Assembly (NCBI GenBank): GCA_017562135.1 | Contig: QEYB01000482.1 | Coordinates: forward strand, 1 to 22,720 | DNA length: 22,720 nucleotides | Direction of reading: 5' to 3' | Origin: Dipylidium caninum | Taxonomy: Eukaryota > Platyhelminthes > Cestoda > Cyclophyllidea > Dipylidiidae | Shown here: one piece after another, positions 10,083 through 20,060 of the stretch | Layout: every line of letters starts with the position of its first letter | Numbering within the stretch: the first letter of the stretch is position 1 | The notes under the pieces: generated by a model | The model's input: only the letters and a program-made list of their open reading frames with translations | Told to the model about the DNA's origin: nothing | The model's database searches: none | Position numbers and translations under genes: made by a program

Positions 10083-11535
10083 CGGGCAAAGAAATTATTT
10101 ACCTAACTCTCAATTGGTGCCTGGACAAGTCTGCATCAGTTTTATTCAGTGAAATTGTTCTCTCTAGAAGTCATAATAATTTGCCTGTGTGGAATAAAAG
10201 GTATTATTCACATGCAAAAAGACCGAAAGTATATAAATACGGGACAAGGGTATTGCAGGGCGGGCTACTTGCGAATGCAGCTATTGCAGAAACCCACCAG
10301 TTGAAGCTACGCTAGAATGTATGCATACGAAATACTTGAAGTCGGAATACACGCTACTACATAATGCGGCTATTGCATCTAGTATTCATATTGCAATTAA
10401 TTCTTGGGTCGAAATATGTGTGAAACAATAAATTTGAGATAAATGCATTATCCGTTTGTGTTCGGTGAAGGAACGGGGCTCAGTAGAAATCAATCTATTT
10501 TACAAGACAACAAAGTGCCAATCTGCAAATTGTTCGGATAAATTTTGTACTTTAGGTGTTGAGCCATTAGGATCGGGACACCTAATTCTTTTTAAATATT
10601 CCAATGTATATAGGGGCTTTTGTTATTATGCCAACGTTGTGAGGCATCCAGGCTCGAATGCCAACAATATGGAGAAGAGGGAACGTAGTTCTTAAATAGA
10701 ACCGAGTTGAACCATTACATAAACACGAGTCTACTCCGTAGGGAAAGAATGTGGCATAGAATGAACGTTATTAAGGTCAAACAGTGAACACCGAGAGTAT
10801 TTCGTCTTTCATATTTGCATCTCCAAGCATACTGCGGTAGTCATCAACCGCATTCACGTGAGGAAAACGAATAATTTCCGAACATACAGACGGCGGGATG
10901 GTTCCCATAAACCACAATTAACTTCATTCGACGATATTGGCGCTCCCGTGAAGGCGTCGGCTGGCCGCTTAGATGGGTCGCCGGATCCTCCTCAAACCGA
11001 TTTCCGTTTGAGCAATTATTAGGAGTGAAGCAGAAGAATCTCCTGCTCTGAGCACATTTTTACCAAGCTGTCACAAATTACACGAGTATATTAGTGGAAA
11101 GTGGATTGTACTTTGCATCCTGAACGGTGTCTGCTGCGTAATCGTTGAAGCATACTTGAACAAAATGATAATTTCCCCCAGATAGGAGAAGAAAAGGTGT
11201 TTGCGCAATTTGGCAAACAAGGGTGTGGCTTGATGTTTTGTGGGCTACGTTTCTAAGTAGTTTAATGCTTAGCGGCGCGCAATTCTGGTACGAGTAATAT
11301 TTTCTGGAAGAATACGCCTCCAAAGTTAATAATTCCACTGTCTTCAATTCCATCCCTGTAATGCACCAGATTATTACCATTGCTGTGGAGATATAGCTGA
11401 TTCAAAAGGAGGAATTTATTTCCCCATACTTTTGTTTTGACGAATTGAGTGTTCCGAATAACCGTGGTAGCGCTGACAAAGAGTTTGACTGCAGCTACTG
11501 ATACGGTTGCTTGGTTCAGGTTCCAGCCTTTCGTG
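10083..11535. other. Spacer between membrane-protein and FHA genes
   Basis: About 1.45 kb, repeated in copy 2. The words TATTGCA or GCTATTGCA recur around 10251, 10281, 10372 and 10389. A + strand open frame at 10456-10695 is not kept in copy 2 and resembles no family. Parts of the - strand at 10800-11480 look weakly coding and are listed separately. The last few hundred bases should contain the FHA gene promoter. Confidence 0.45.
11078..11480 (-). CDS. Weak - strand open region, divergent from the FHA gene
   Basis: Several - strand pieces are open here. In copy 2 the same stretch is open over about 135 codons (20004-19597) but has no ATG at its start. Segments such as APLSIKLLRNVAHKTSSHTL are common to both copies. 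I recognise no family, no ATG fits well and the two copies differ by indels. It could be an exon of a gene divergent from the FHA gene, or chance openness. Confidence 0.2.
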
Positions 11536-14500
11536 ATGGATCTCGGAGGTTATATAGTTATCCTTAAGCGTAATGGCACTGTTGGTGCCTTTTGTGATTG
11601 GAGGTCTGATAAGTGCATTTTTGGAAGGTAAGATATGTTTCAACTTACTGCTTTAGCGACGCTTCTTGTGATGTGCACATCAGGTTAGACACAGTTGAAC
11701 CCTTCCATTGCAAAATTGGAGCAAGTGGAGAATGGTCGCGTTTTTGTGGAGAATCTCGCGACGCATTCGAAAACTTTCCTGAATGGTGCTCCTGTATCTG
11801 AAAGAACTTTTGTCACCCACAACAGTCTGTTGACTATAGTGGACCGAGGTTTCAAATTTCTTTATCCCGAAAATTCGCCTTGGATTCTCAAAGCCGGTAT
11901 GCTGTGTAACATTGTTTGTGTATAAGCTTAACCACAGGTCTTTACTTACTTCTTCTTATTCCTCACTGATTTTGTGTGCTATGATATAAGTGATTACTTT
12001 CCTTAGCTCTTTGTGGCTTTTCATCTGTAAATGGAGATTTTTGATAGGAATTTGACTTATTCATAGGCCGTCTCACATCCAAGGAAAGGCTTTACTGCAT
12101 CTCCGATACCTTCCAAATCTAAATACCTATCTGAAGCGTCTCACTTACCGAAAGTGATAGCTGGTTCGCCGAAATCTTTACCGTTCCGACCTGGACGAAT
12201 AAAGACCCCAACATTGTCTACTCACCGTAAGGGTCTCTCCACGAGGGAGAGGTACTGTGCGACACCGACTCGGCCAGTTCCACCAACACCTCTGTACGGT
12301 GTCCAACGCCATAGTTTGAAACGATGCTCCGTGGCTAAGAAGTGCTTTTCACATTTGGGTAGTGCTCAAAACTCGAATCGAAAAAATTTACATTCTCCGC
12401 CTTTCCCATGCCATTCGTCTGCCACAAACATGGAGACGGATCACTCACCTTCCCATTTATCGAATGCGAACCTTGATAATCAGTTTGATTTGGATGCTGA
12501 ATCTATCGATATTAATGATCATCCCCCCCTGCTCTGGCACTGTCGAGGCCGGGTGATCGTTGCTTGGAAGGAGTTGATGGCAACGTGGCATCTGGCGTTC
12601 ATGCGTCTTCCTTTTCGCCTGGGGCTTCTCCCAAAATTGCTACTGAGCCGGACTTTGTCAACTAATGAAATTCATCAGGGTCAGACGGCCGAAGAATATT
12701 GTTACAATCATATCACCCGGAGATTTGTCGCGCGAATCTCCCGCGGTTAAAAACGCTAATGAACTTATTAAAGTTAACGATGGAAGTGGAGCGTCATTTG
12801 AGGGAGACGACGACAAATGTCTAACAGGTGAATGCCACGAAGTAACTATAGATGAGGAATTCAGTCCGCAAATCAGCGGCGAACAAGTTGGTTCTCGTAT
12901 GCCTTCGATTCCAACGAGGTGTGGCCGATTGCTCTCAAGTTCGGGTCAGTATATTGGCTCCCGCAGCGTGCAACGGCGTTCGCCTTCGGAGCCCACTCCA
13001 ATGCTGCGAAGACAACGGGCTAGACGCTGTGCATCGTTGGAACCATATAAAAAAGAGCGTTCCTCGATAAAATTGGGGTACTGTCCTGGTTGTAGTAGTT
13101 TTACAGGAAATTTAATGGATGTTAACGTTGTTGGTTCTGAAACCGCTTCGAATGACTTACCGGAAATTCGCCTATACGGATGTGAAGCGGGTTATCCCCA
13201 CGTTAAAAAGGCGCGGTCAAGGTTTTCCTGGCCTGATGAATCTAATCTGAGGGAATCCTTTGGTGTCTTTGCCTGTGTTGACGTCTCTGGGCTTACTTCT
13301 CGTAATGCTCTTTTGCAATCGCCGGTAAGCGTTGTCGGAACACAGGGAACAACTGAAGAGTTGGTGGTTGGGCGTGAGCGGCACGCAGCTTCTCCACCTA
13401 CAACTAGTGCAACTGGCTCTGTGGGTGTTGTAGGGAAAACGATTACTTTGAGCAGTAGTCGGTCAATTCCATCGGTCAGATCTATGGCGTCTGGAAACTC
13501 GGCGGTGAGTTGTCAAGTGCCATTCTCTTATGACTCAGGAAGTATTGATATTCCAAATTTTCCATCTTCACATGATGGGGCATCTACTACTTGGAGCCAT
13601 GAAATCACACAGTCAAGCCACGAACTATCAGCCACGTATACTATAGTCTCCCGCAATTGCTCAGAAATTAGTACTCCGAAGGAGTATACTGGAGCCAGTT
13701 GCACTGGAGAACTTGGAATCCAGAAAAACCCTAGTGGGCGAAAATGCAAAAATCGTTAGTATATGTGGTTCACAGAACTCAATGGATGCGACAATTTCCT
13801 CCATTATTGAGGCGGACGCTGTTTTGTCACCTGAAACTGAACGTCCGTCTAAAGCTCAACTTTCTACGCCCACATCTAAAACGTGTTCGCTTGCGGGACA
13901 GCAAAGTTATCAGGCTCATTACCTTCTAATATTCCCATCCCGAAGAGGTTGGTTGGCACTGGCAGGAGCATGGAGACACCGAGACGGGCCTCAGTGAATC
14001 TGCCGGGCGTGTTGAAGTTAGTGGAAGCTCCCAAAAATTACACCGACACCGCAATTGTCTGGCAATCGGAGACCCACGAAAATCCCGAAACCTCAAGTTT
14101 CACCGAAACTACAAGGTGTTCGAAGACTGACGAGGTCAACAAAGGTACTCTACTGCCCCGCGAATGTCGGGTGTTAGTGAATTGTTAAGAACTCCTATGG
14201 CTACACTTGCATTTCATTCATCTGATGACGGAGATATTGCGAAAGTGTCGAAAGAGCAAATTTCATTGGACTCACAAGCTGTTGGGGAGCTGACAACTTC
14301 AGAAAAAACCCTTAATTCTTCGCGATTGTTGAGTGTTAGTGGGTTTTTGCAATTATCTAATGATCGAGAAAACATGAAGGTGCCCAAAGTTTCGGACTTC
14401 AGAGAGAAGCCAACGGTGACTCGCAAATGGTCGAGGTCATCAAAGGTCATAGATTACTCGGGAGTATTGGCTGATACTCTATTGTTTGAAAACTCCGATG

Positions 14501-15730
14501 TCCACACTTCGACTGGGACCTTCAGATGATCAAGAGGTCAGGAGGGTCCGAAACCTCGTACTTCGGAGAGGCCATCGGTCCCTCGCAAGCTGACAAGGTC
14601 AGCAAGGGTGCCTACTTGCTCGCTATCGTCGAGTGTTGGTGAATCGGGAATCTCGAAGTGCAAATCATCATTGCCGACGCCTTCTCCAAGATTATCTGGT
14701 GTTCAGGATCTTGTTAAAACGCCGAACGATCCGGCGTCTGGTTGTTGTTCTTCTCACTTGAAAAAATCCATGTAACGAAAGAATCATTTGTCAGAAGAGG
14801 AGCCCGGTCTGTAAAATCGAAGCTCACTGGTGATTCGCAGGCAAATTCGTTACGAGAAACTTCGTGTAAACACGTTCCATGACTAAAGGTAACGCTTTGG
14901 CCTCTGTCGGACTAGTTTCTAAAATCGGCCACGTTTCAGTTGGTGAATCTGCAATACCCCAAGATAAACATGAGGTTCTCGGGGATAAGACTTATATTGC
15001 ACGTGTTGAGACGTCTTCATCACCGGCGCAAACGCGACATAGGCGACTAATAGCCGCAATTTTGAAACCCCTCTCTCCGCAAGTGAAAGAAACACCCAAA
15101 CCTCGTTTTAAAATAGCCAAAAGAGTACGTAGTTTGAGGAAGAAAGCGACTTCTGTTGTATCTCCGCTTCATTCTGCACCTGCTTCATCAGTCACCGTAA
15201 CTACATCGAAGTCGATGGGCAAAGGAAGAGGCAAAGGAATTACGACCAGCTCCTTGGAACCTCGACCATCGAAATGTAAATTAACTGCGATATTGTCGCC
15301 TCAAGAAAGCCATATGGATTTTGAGACCGGACCGTCGAGCAAGTCGGGAGAAAGAGTTGTGCGTAGAGGCAGACAAGCCAAGTCGAGTGCTTCTGTAGTC
15401 GTTAAGACCCGGATCAATAGTAGGAAGCGTCGTGGTTCGTCGGTGGAGTCTCCCGATGACTGTCTGTCGGCTCCGCCGAAGAAACGTAGCATCATGAAGA
15501 AGAGGGTTCGCTTTGCATATCCTGAGGTTGCTCATCTGCGAAGTGAAGCGGATGGTGTAAAGACGCGAAAAACAGCATCACAAGGCAATTCGGTGTTTTT
15601 GAGGGGTGGATCCGTTAAAAGCGGCCAGGATTCGTCTTTGAAGTCCCTCCAGCCTCCTCAAAGAAAAAATCCACCAACTTTCTCAATGACATTACGACGA
15701 CGTCGTTCGCGAAAAGTAACTGACATGTAA
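11536..15730 (+). CDS. Ki-67-like FHA and PP1-docking protein, copy 1, frame broken by indels
   Basis: The start ATG at 11536 opens an FHA domain close to that of Ki-67: YIVILKRNG, KCIFG, CDVHIRLDTVEPFHCK, FLNGAPV and LLTIVDRGFKFLYPE match its strand order and spacing. Exon 1 ends at 11627 (donor AG|GTAAG), exon 2 is 11657 to about 11896, and exon 3 starts at 12067 after TTCATAG. Copy 2 supplies the correct frame at two points (one A fewer near 11710 and again near 11891). The middle is rich in S/T-P sites (RIKTPT, CATPTRPVPPTPLY). Diverged repeats follow at 13943-14733. Near the end lies KKRVRFAYPEV, an RVxF PP1-docking motif (15503-15514), then a basic tail LRRRRSRKVTD and TAA at 15728-15730. 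Ki-67 coats mitotic chromosomes and recruits PP1; the same role here is inferred. About eight shifts, for example near 12525, 12655, 13740, 13890, 14100, 14773 and 14875, and an in-frame TGA at 14527 interrupt it. Other FHA proteins remain possible. Confidence 0.65.
11628..11656 (+). other. Very short intron (29 bases) inside the FHA domain
   Basis: It begins GTAAGA and ends CTTTAG. Splicing joins IFG to SDASCDV with the spacing of the Ki-67 FHA domain. Without it the frame stops at once after IFGR. Twenty-nine bases is at the lower limit for animal introns, and copy 2 has lost one base at the donor. Confidence 0.55.
13943..14733 (+). repeat. Diverged internal repeats resembling the Ki-67 repeat core
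   Basis: Two small motifs recur. One is (S/P)GVxxLhxTP: LPGVLKLVEAP (14000-14032), SGVSELLRTP (14167-14196), YSGVLADTLL (about 14453-14482) and LSGVQDLVKTP (14692-14724). The other is RxLTRSxxV: VRRLTRSTKV (14118-14147), TRKWSRSSKV (14419-14448) and PRKLTRSARV (14581-14610), each preceded at about 25-40 bases by a PK-containing stretch. The human Ki-67 repeat has the core GFKELFQTP preceded by a basic RRLQTP-type segment, so order and character fit. The copies lie in different frames because of indels. Unit length varies. Confidence 0.5.
15503..15514 (+). other. RVxF-type PP1 docking motif (RVRF)
   Basis: AGG GTT CGC TTT encodes R-V-R-F, preceded by MKK and followed by AYPEV. This fits the [K/R]-x(0,1)-V-x-F consensus for protein phosphatase 1 docking. 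Human Ki-67 and Repo-Man carry RVSF and RVTF in similar basic contexts. Confidence 0.55.
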
Positions 15731-15879
15731 TGGCGGGGATAGGTTTGAAGCCAACAACAACAATGTATCGGACAATACACATTATGTAAATACACGCAGC
15801 GAGTCTATTATTTAGTGATACTTTGTTAGTTACGTGTTACAGTTTTTTCTGATCCTTGAATGTAAAGTCTCTGATTAGA

Positions 15880-15885
15880 AATAAA
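15880..15885 (+). terminator. Poly(A) signal AATAAA of the FHA gene
   Basis: AATAAA about 150 bases after the TAA at 15728-15730, in an AT-rich 3' UTR. No competing canonical signal was seen closer to the stop. Confidence 0.55.
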
Positions 15886-15932
15886 AATGTGTTTCATCGT
15901 TAATGAAATTGTTGTGAGCCCAGCAAGGTGCA

Positions 15933-16279
15933 TCAGTCAGGGGCATAGCCGGGATTCCCTCTTTTTTTTCTCATTTCAAGGTTAAAACCAAATTGCCGAA
16001 AATGTTGTTGGCCTTTCAATGCTAGTGCTGGTTGAATAAGTTGCACCAAATGACTAGCTGTTCCTCCGAATGGGCCTTTGCCGATGATGTTTACAGAGGC
16101 GTCACTGCTACTAACGGAGCAGTAGTAGCTCGGTAGCCTGGGCGAATCTCCCACGGTGTTACCGATATCTGCACATCGGTCATCTGATTGGCCTCATTTA
16201 TGTTTAACTCGTCGTCGCGGTGGCAGCTTAAGTAAACTGGGGAGTTAGTGTGGTTTGAAAATGCCACATTTGCACTCAA
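15933..16279 (-). CDS. Possible exon of an unknown - strand gene, convergent with the FHA gene
   Basis: Two overlapping - strand open frames combine with one shift near 16150: an upstream piece containing NINEANQMTDVQISVTP and a downstream piece containing IIGKGPFGGTASHLVQLIQP and ending GYAPD. CTCCCCAG (reading on -) just before TTTACTTAAG near 16235 could be an acceptor. I recognise no family. It lies in the segment between the two copies and has no second version to check against. Confidence 0.3.
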
Positions 16280-16550
16280 CCTCTATTGGAGGCTGTCGGA
16301 TCGTTCTGCACCTTTTCCTCCCATTCAGTGCCGCCGAAGCAGGCAAACGTTGGATTTGATTGAGTTATCTCCCAGAGTTCCTTCTCATTTCCTTTTTTCC
16401 CACTTGCCTTTATCGTTATTGCCGCCTCCTCTGGCGCTTTAATACTTTGACCCGGTACTCCTCGAGGTCACCGATTATGCGTGTGTATATAATTAGTGGA
16501 ATGAAATCGCGTTGGCGTTGGTCATTGACCCAGTGGGAATGGTGAAGATT
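16280..16550. other. Unique spacer before the duplicated block
   Basis: Pyrimidine-rich sequence with short open frames only. It matches nothing else in the window and ends at the join to copy 2. Confidence 0.45.
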
Positions 16551-17370
16551 AATTGCCACAAGACTGCATCAATTTGACCACCATTACACCATTAGTGTTG
16601 GGAAATTTGTAACCATCTAACTTTTCAATGGCGCGTTCAGCCTCGCAACGACGATCGTAGCGTATGAATGCAATTCCTCGCGAAGTTGATGTCTTCTTAT
16701 CACAGAGAATGCGTGTTGTTATGATACGTCCATAGGACTTGAATATCTCTTCCAGTTCTTCTGTCTTTAGGCTACGTGGCAGGCCACAAATGTACAAATT
16801 GGCGCCCTTGATTGCGTCACAGCTTGGTCGTGCAATTGACACTTTAATTACCTTATTTTCTAATTTCAATCCATTAAGAGTTTCAATTGCCTTTTCCGCA
16901 TCTGAGACTGTGTAGTACTTGACAAAAGCGTATCCCAAACTTTCCCCGGTCAACTTTTCGCATACCAACTTGCAATTCTCCACCTTCCCAATATCCTCAA
17001 ACATGGCTCGTACATCTTCCTGCGAAATACTTGGTGGCAAGTAGTTCACGATAAGGTTAGTCTTATTTTCAGCCTATGAGGTCGACATGTGCGTGGTGGA
17101 ATTCGCACCTCCCTGTAATTCGTCTGTACAACCAATAATTGATTCGAAACTTGCACATTTACTAGGACTCTTTGATGTCATTTTGATGTCACAGGCACTT
17201 TTATCCACCGCTAAGTCATTTCCATCACCTGCCGCCTGTGAGGTCATGTTGTAGATGGTGCGAGATCGAGTCGCCATTCTCTTCGGTCCAGGCGAGCGTT
17301 CAACAACCTCTCTTCCATCGTTCACTTCACCTGATATCCTATATGGTGGCTTGCATGTCACAGCTATCAT
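16549..17370 (-). pseudogene. ELAV-like copy 2: RRM1-RRM2 only, with a nonsense codon
   Basis: The start at 17370 repeats the leader of copy 1. A single G-to-A change on + (17076) turns CAG into TAG, so the frame stops after MSTS, just before RRM1. Beyond it RRM1 and RRM2 are intact, and this copy keeps the correct frame where copy 1 is broken: RIITTRILCDKKTS is followed by RGIAFIRY. The end is chimeric. After VMVVK the sequence jumps into a 20-base piece of the RRM3 exon read in another frame and stops (LMQSCGN). The hinge and RRM3 are absent. As written it cannot give a normal ELAV protein. A downstream ATG is not obvious, so the likeliest explanations are a dead partial copy or an assembly artefact. 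Confidence 0.8.
16551..16570. other. Breakpoint patch: 20 bases of the RRM3 exon
   Basis: AATTGCCACAAGACTGCATC equals 7347-7366, inside the RRM3 exon, and is followed directly by sequence equal to 8050 onward. Copy 2 therefore lacks about 683 bases found between these points in copy 1. Confidence 0.8.
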
Positions 17371-17493
17371 TTGTTATGCTATTTCGCATGTGCAATAAAT
17401 TCACTGATTCTATTGATTTGCGCTTTTTGTATTTCAAAAAATAAAAATATAGTAATAATCAGCTGACGCAATTTGAACGAGTTGAGTGACTCA
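17371..17493. promoter_or_regulatory. Shared head-to-head promoter region, copy 2
   Basis: The same AT-rich interval as 8853-8974, differing by small indels in T and A runs. Confidence 0.45.
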
Positions 17494-18573
17494 ATGGACA
17501 CGACACGCTTCATCTTCGTTAATATTGTGCTTTCCAATCTAATAAGACAGGGCGTTGATTATTTCGGCGATGGGGAGCCCGCTGACGTTTACGAACCGCC
17601 TATCAGGCCTGAAGTTTGATCGTCCCAAAGCCTCGGACAAAAACGAAAACACCAGAACCATCGTGGTTTCTCCCCTACCTTCTGGGTATACAGATTAGCG
17701 TACTCTACCTCTTCACCCAAACTGTAAGAAAGTACGAACTCCCGAGCGGTAGAGTACGCGGTCTCCTCATTGCCCTTATAAGTTCAGACTCGTTGTGTAA
17801 CTTGTTGGATGTGTGCTGCAATTTGCCTTGTACGCCAATTACGGTGTCGAGTTGCTGGGTTTTGTCTCGAGTGGCTATTATGGCGCCGTCTCGTATATGA
17901 TGGATGTTCTTCAACACCTCAGTGTGGGTCTTCACCTCCTTCTCTGTGGCGACGTCTCCAACATGCTACCATCGGGCTTAACTTCAGCTGGTGGTCTTAG
18001 TTTTATTTGCAGGTCTTCTGGCAAATGCTCTTTTAGCTCCACTCACTTTTGAGATACCCTGCGAGCTAGATAAGGTCACCAGGTTCACCGAATATCGAAA
18101 CCTCATTATCGACACAAATTATGCACAAAGACTCAGCTCCTTACACCTTCTACCTTGCCTTGGCTGGCCATAATCTATATTTACCAGCGAATGCAAAAAA
18201 GAGCACAAAGAGATATCCGCGACAAGTCGCCTAATGAGAAAGGAGATGAAGGCGTTTCTCTGCTCAACGTCAGCACATTCATTCTGCGCTCCATGATTTG
18301 TCATTATGTCATAAGTTTGATCTACTGTTTCATCACGTTTGGAGTTAAAATGCGACAAGATCAATTCATTAAATTTATCAGTCAATTTGACTCTCCGATA
18401 ACACCTTACGCAAATTTGGTTACTTGCAACAGGCCGCCAACACTGTGTGTCTCTTAGCCTCTCTCAATCTCGAGGGTGCAAGTGGCGACTCGACGCTAAT
18501 GGATGAATTAGGGCAGGACTTCCACCGACCTGCGTCCGTGTTTGCTGAAGAAACAGAAAATGAGCTGGATTGA
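17494..18573 (+). pseudogene. Multi-pass membrane protein gene, copy 2, frameshifted
   Basis: Same gene as 8975-10050. Relative to copy 1 I see an extra T near 17616, an extra A near 17648, an extra C near 17716 (which restores the frame missing in copy 1), an extra TG near 17812, an extra T near 18003, a missing C near 18165 and a missing C near 18396. I saw no clear substitution inside the gene. As written the protein is broken in several places. The pattern fits read error better than decay, because a decaying copy would also gather substitutions. Confidence 0.8.
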
Positions 18574-18599
18574 GTTGCCGCCTTTTGTCGTGGATTCGT

Positions 18600-18605
18600 A
18601 ATAAA
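18600..18605 (+). terminator. Poly(A) signal AATAAA, copy 2
   Basis: Counterpart of 10077-10082, 27 bases after the TGA of copy 2. Confidence 0.45.
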
Positions 18606-20060
18606 CGGGCAAAGAAATTATTTACTAACTCTCAATTGGTGCCTGGACAAGTCTGCATCAGTTTTATTCAGTGAAATTGTTCTCTCTAGAAGTCATAATA
18701 ATTTGCCTGTGTGGAATAAAAAGGTATTATTCACATGCAAAAAGACCGAAAGTATATAAATACGGGACAAGGGTATTGCAGGGCGGGCTACTTGCGAATG
18801 CAGCTATTGCAGAAACCCACCAGTTGAAGCTACGCTAGAATGTATGCATACGAAATACTTGAAGTCGGAATACACGCTACTACATAATGCGGCTATTGCA
18901 TCTAGTATTCATATTGCAATTAATTCTTGGGTCGAAATATGTGTGAAACAATAAATTTGAGAATAAATGCATTATCCGTTTGTGTTCGGTGAAGGAACGG
19001 GGGCTCAGTAGAATCAATCTATTTTACAAGACAACAAAGTGCCAATCTGCAAATTGTTCGGATAAATTTTGTACTTTAGGTGTTGAGCCATTAGGATCGG
19101 GACACCTAAATTCTTTTTAAATATTCCAAATGTATATAGGGGCTTTTGTTATTATGCCAACGTTGTGAGGCATCCAGGCTCGAATGCCAACAATATGGAG
19201 AAGAGGGAACGTAGTTCTTAAATAGAACCGAGTTGAACCATTACATAAACACGAGTCTACTCCGTAGGGAAAGAATGTGGCATAGAATGAACGTTATTAA
19301 GGTCAAACAGTGAACACCGAGAGTATTTCGTCTTTCATATTTGCATCTCCAAGCATACTGCGGTAGTCATCAACCGCATTCACGTGAGGAAAACGAATAA
19401 TTTCCGAACATACAGACGGCGGGGATGGTTCCCATAACCACAATTAACTTCATTCGACGATATTGGCGCTCCCGTGAAGGCGTCGGCTGGCCGCTTAGAT
19501 GGGTCGCCGGATCCTCCTCAAACCGATTTCCGTTTGAGCAATTATTAGGAGTGAAGCAGAAGAATCTCCTGCTCTGAGCACATTTTACCAAAGCTGTCAC
19601 AAATTACACGAGTATATTAGTGGAAAGTGGATGTACTTTGCATCCTGAACGGTGTCTGCTGCGTAATCGTTGAAGCATACTTGAACAAAATGATAATTTC
19701 CCCAGATAGGAGAAGAAAAGGTGTTTGCGCAATTTGGCCAAACAAGGGTGTGGCTTGATGTTTTGTGGGCTACGTTTCTAAGTAGTTTAATGCTTAGCGG
19801 CGCGCATTCTGGTACGAGTAATATTTTCTGGAAGAATACGCCTCCAAAGTTAATAATTCCACTGTCTTCAATTCCATCCCTGTAATGCACCAGATTATTA
19901 CCATTGCTGTGGAGATATAGCTGATTCAAAAGGAGGAATTTATTTCCCCATACTTTGTTTTTGACGAATTGAGTGTTCCGAATAACCCGTGGTAGCGCTG
20001 ACAAAGAGTTTGACTGCAGCTACTGATACGGTTGCTTGGTTCAGGTTCCAGCCTTTCGTG
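18606..20060. other. Spacer, copy 2
   Basis: Repeats 10083-11535 with scattered indels, for example GGGGG for GGGG near 19010 and one base lost near 19632. The - strand is open over 20004-19597 and 19600-19370, without a recognisable product. Confidence 0.5.

Larger units (their letters stand above)
8050..13940 (+). repeat. Duplicated block, copy 1
   Basis: About 5.9 kb carrying the ELAV RRM1-RRM2 exon, membrane gene, spacer and the first part of the FHA gene. It recurs from 16571 at an offset of about 8520 bases. Identity is near-complete apart from small indels up to about 11950. Confidence 0.9.

Noticed and set aside
10251..10400. Recurring TATTGCA words as a CRISPR-like or tandem array
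   Set aside because: Spacing is irregular and the repeated word is only 7-9 bases; this is a eukaryotic spacer.
10456..10695. + strand open frame of 79 codons
   Set aside because: It does not begin with ATG, is broken in copy 2 by indels and resembles no family.
11416..11643. - strand open frame of 75 codons
   Set aside because: It lies opposite exon 1 of the FHA gene and is its shadow.
15281..15535. - strand open frames opposite the FHA gene C-terminus
   Set aside because: The + strand carries the RVRF motif and the continuous frame to a stop with a poly(A) signal; these are shadows.
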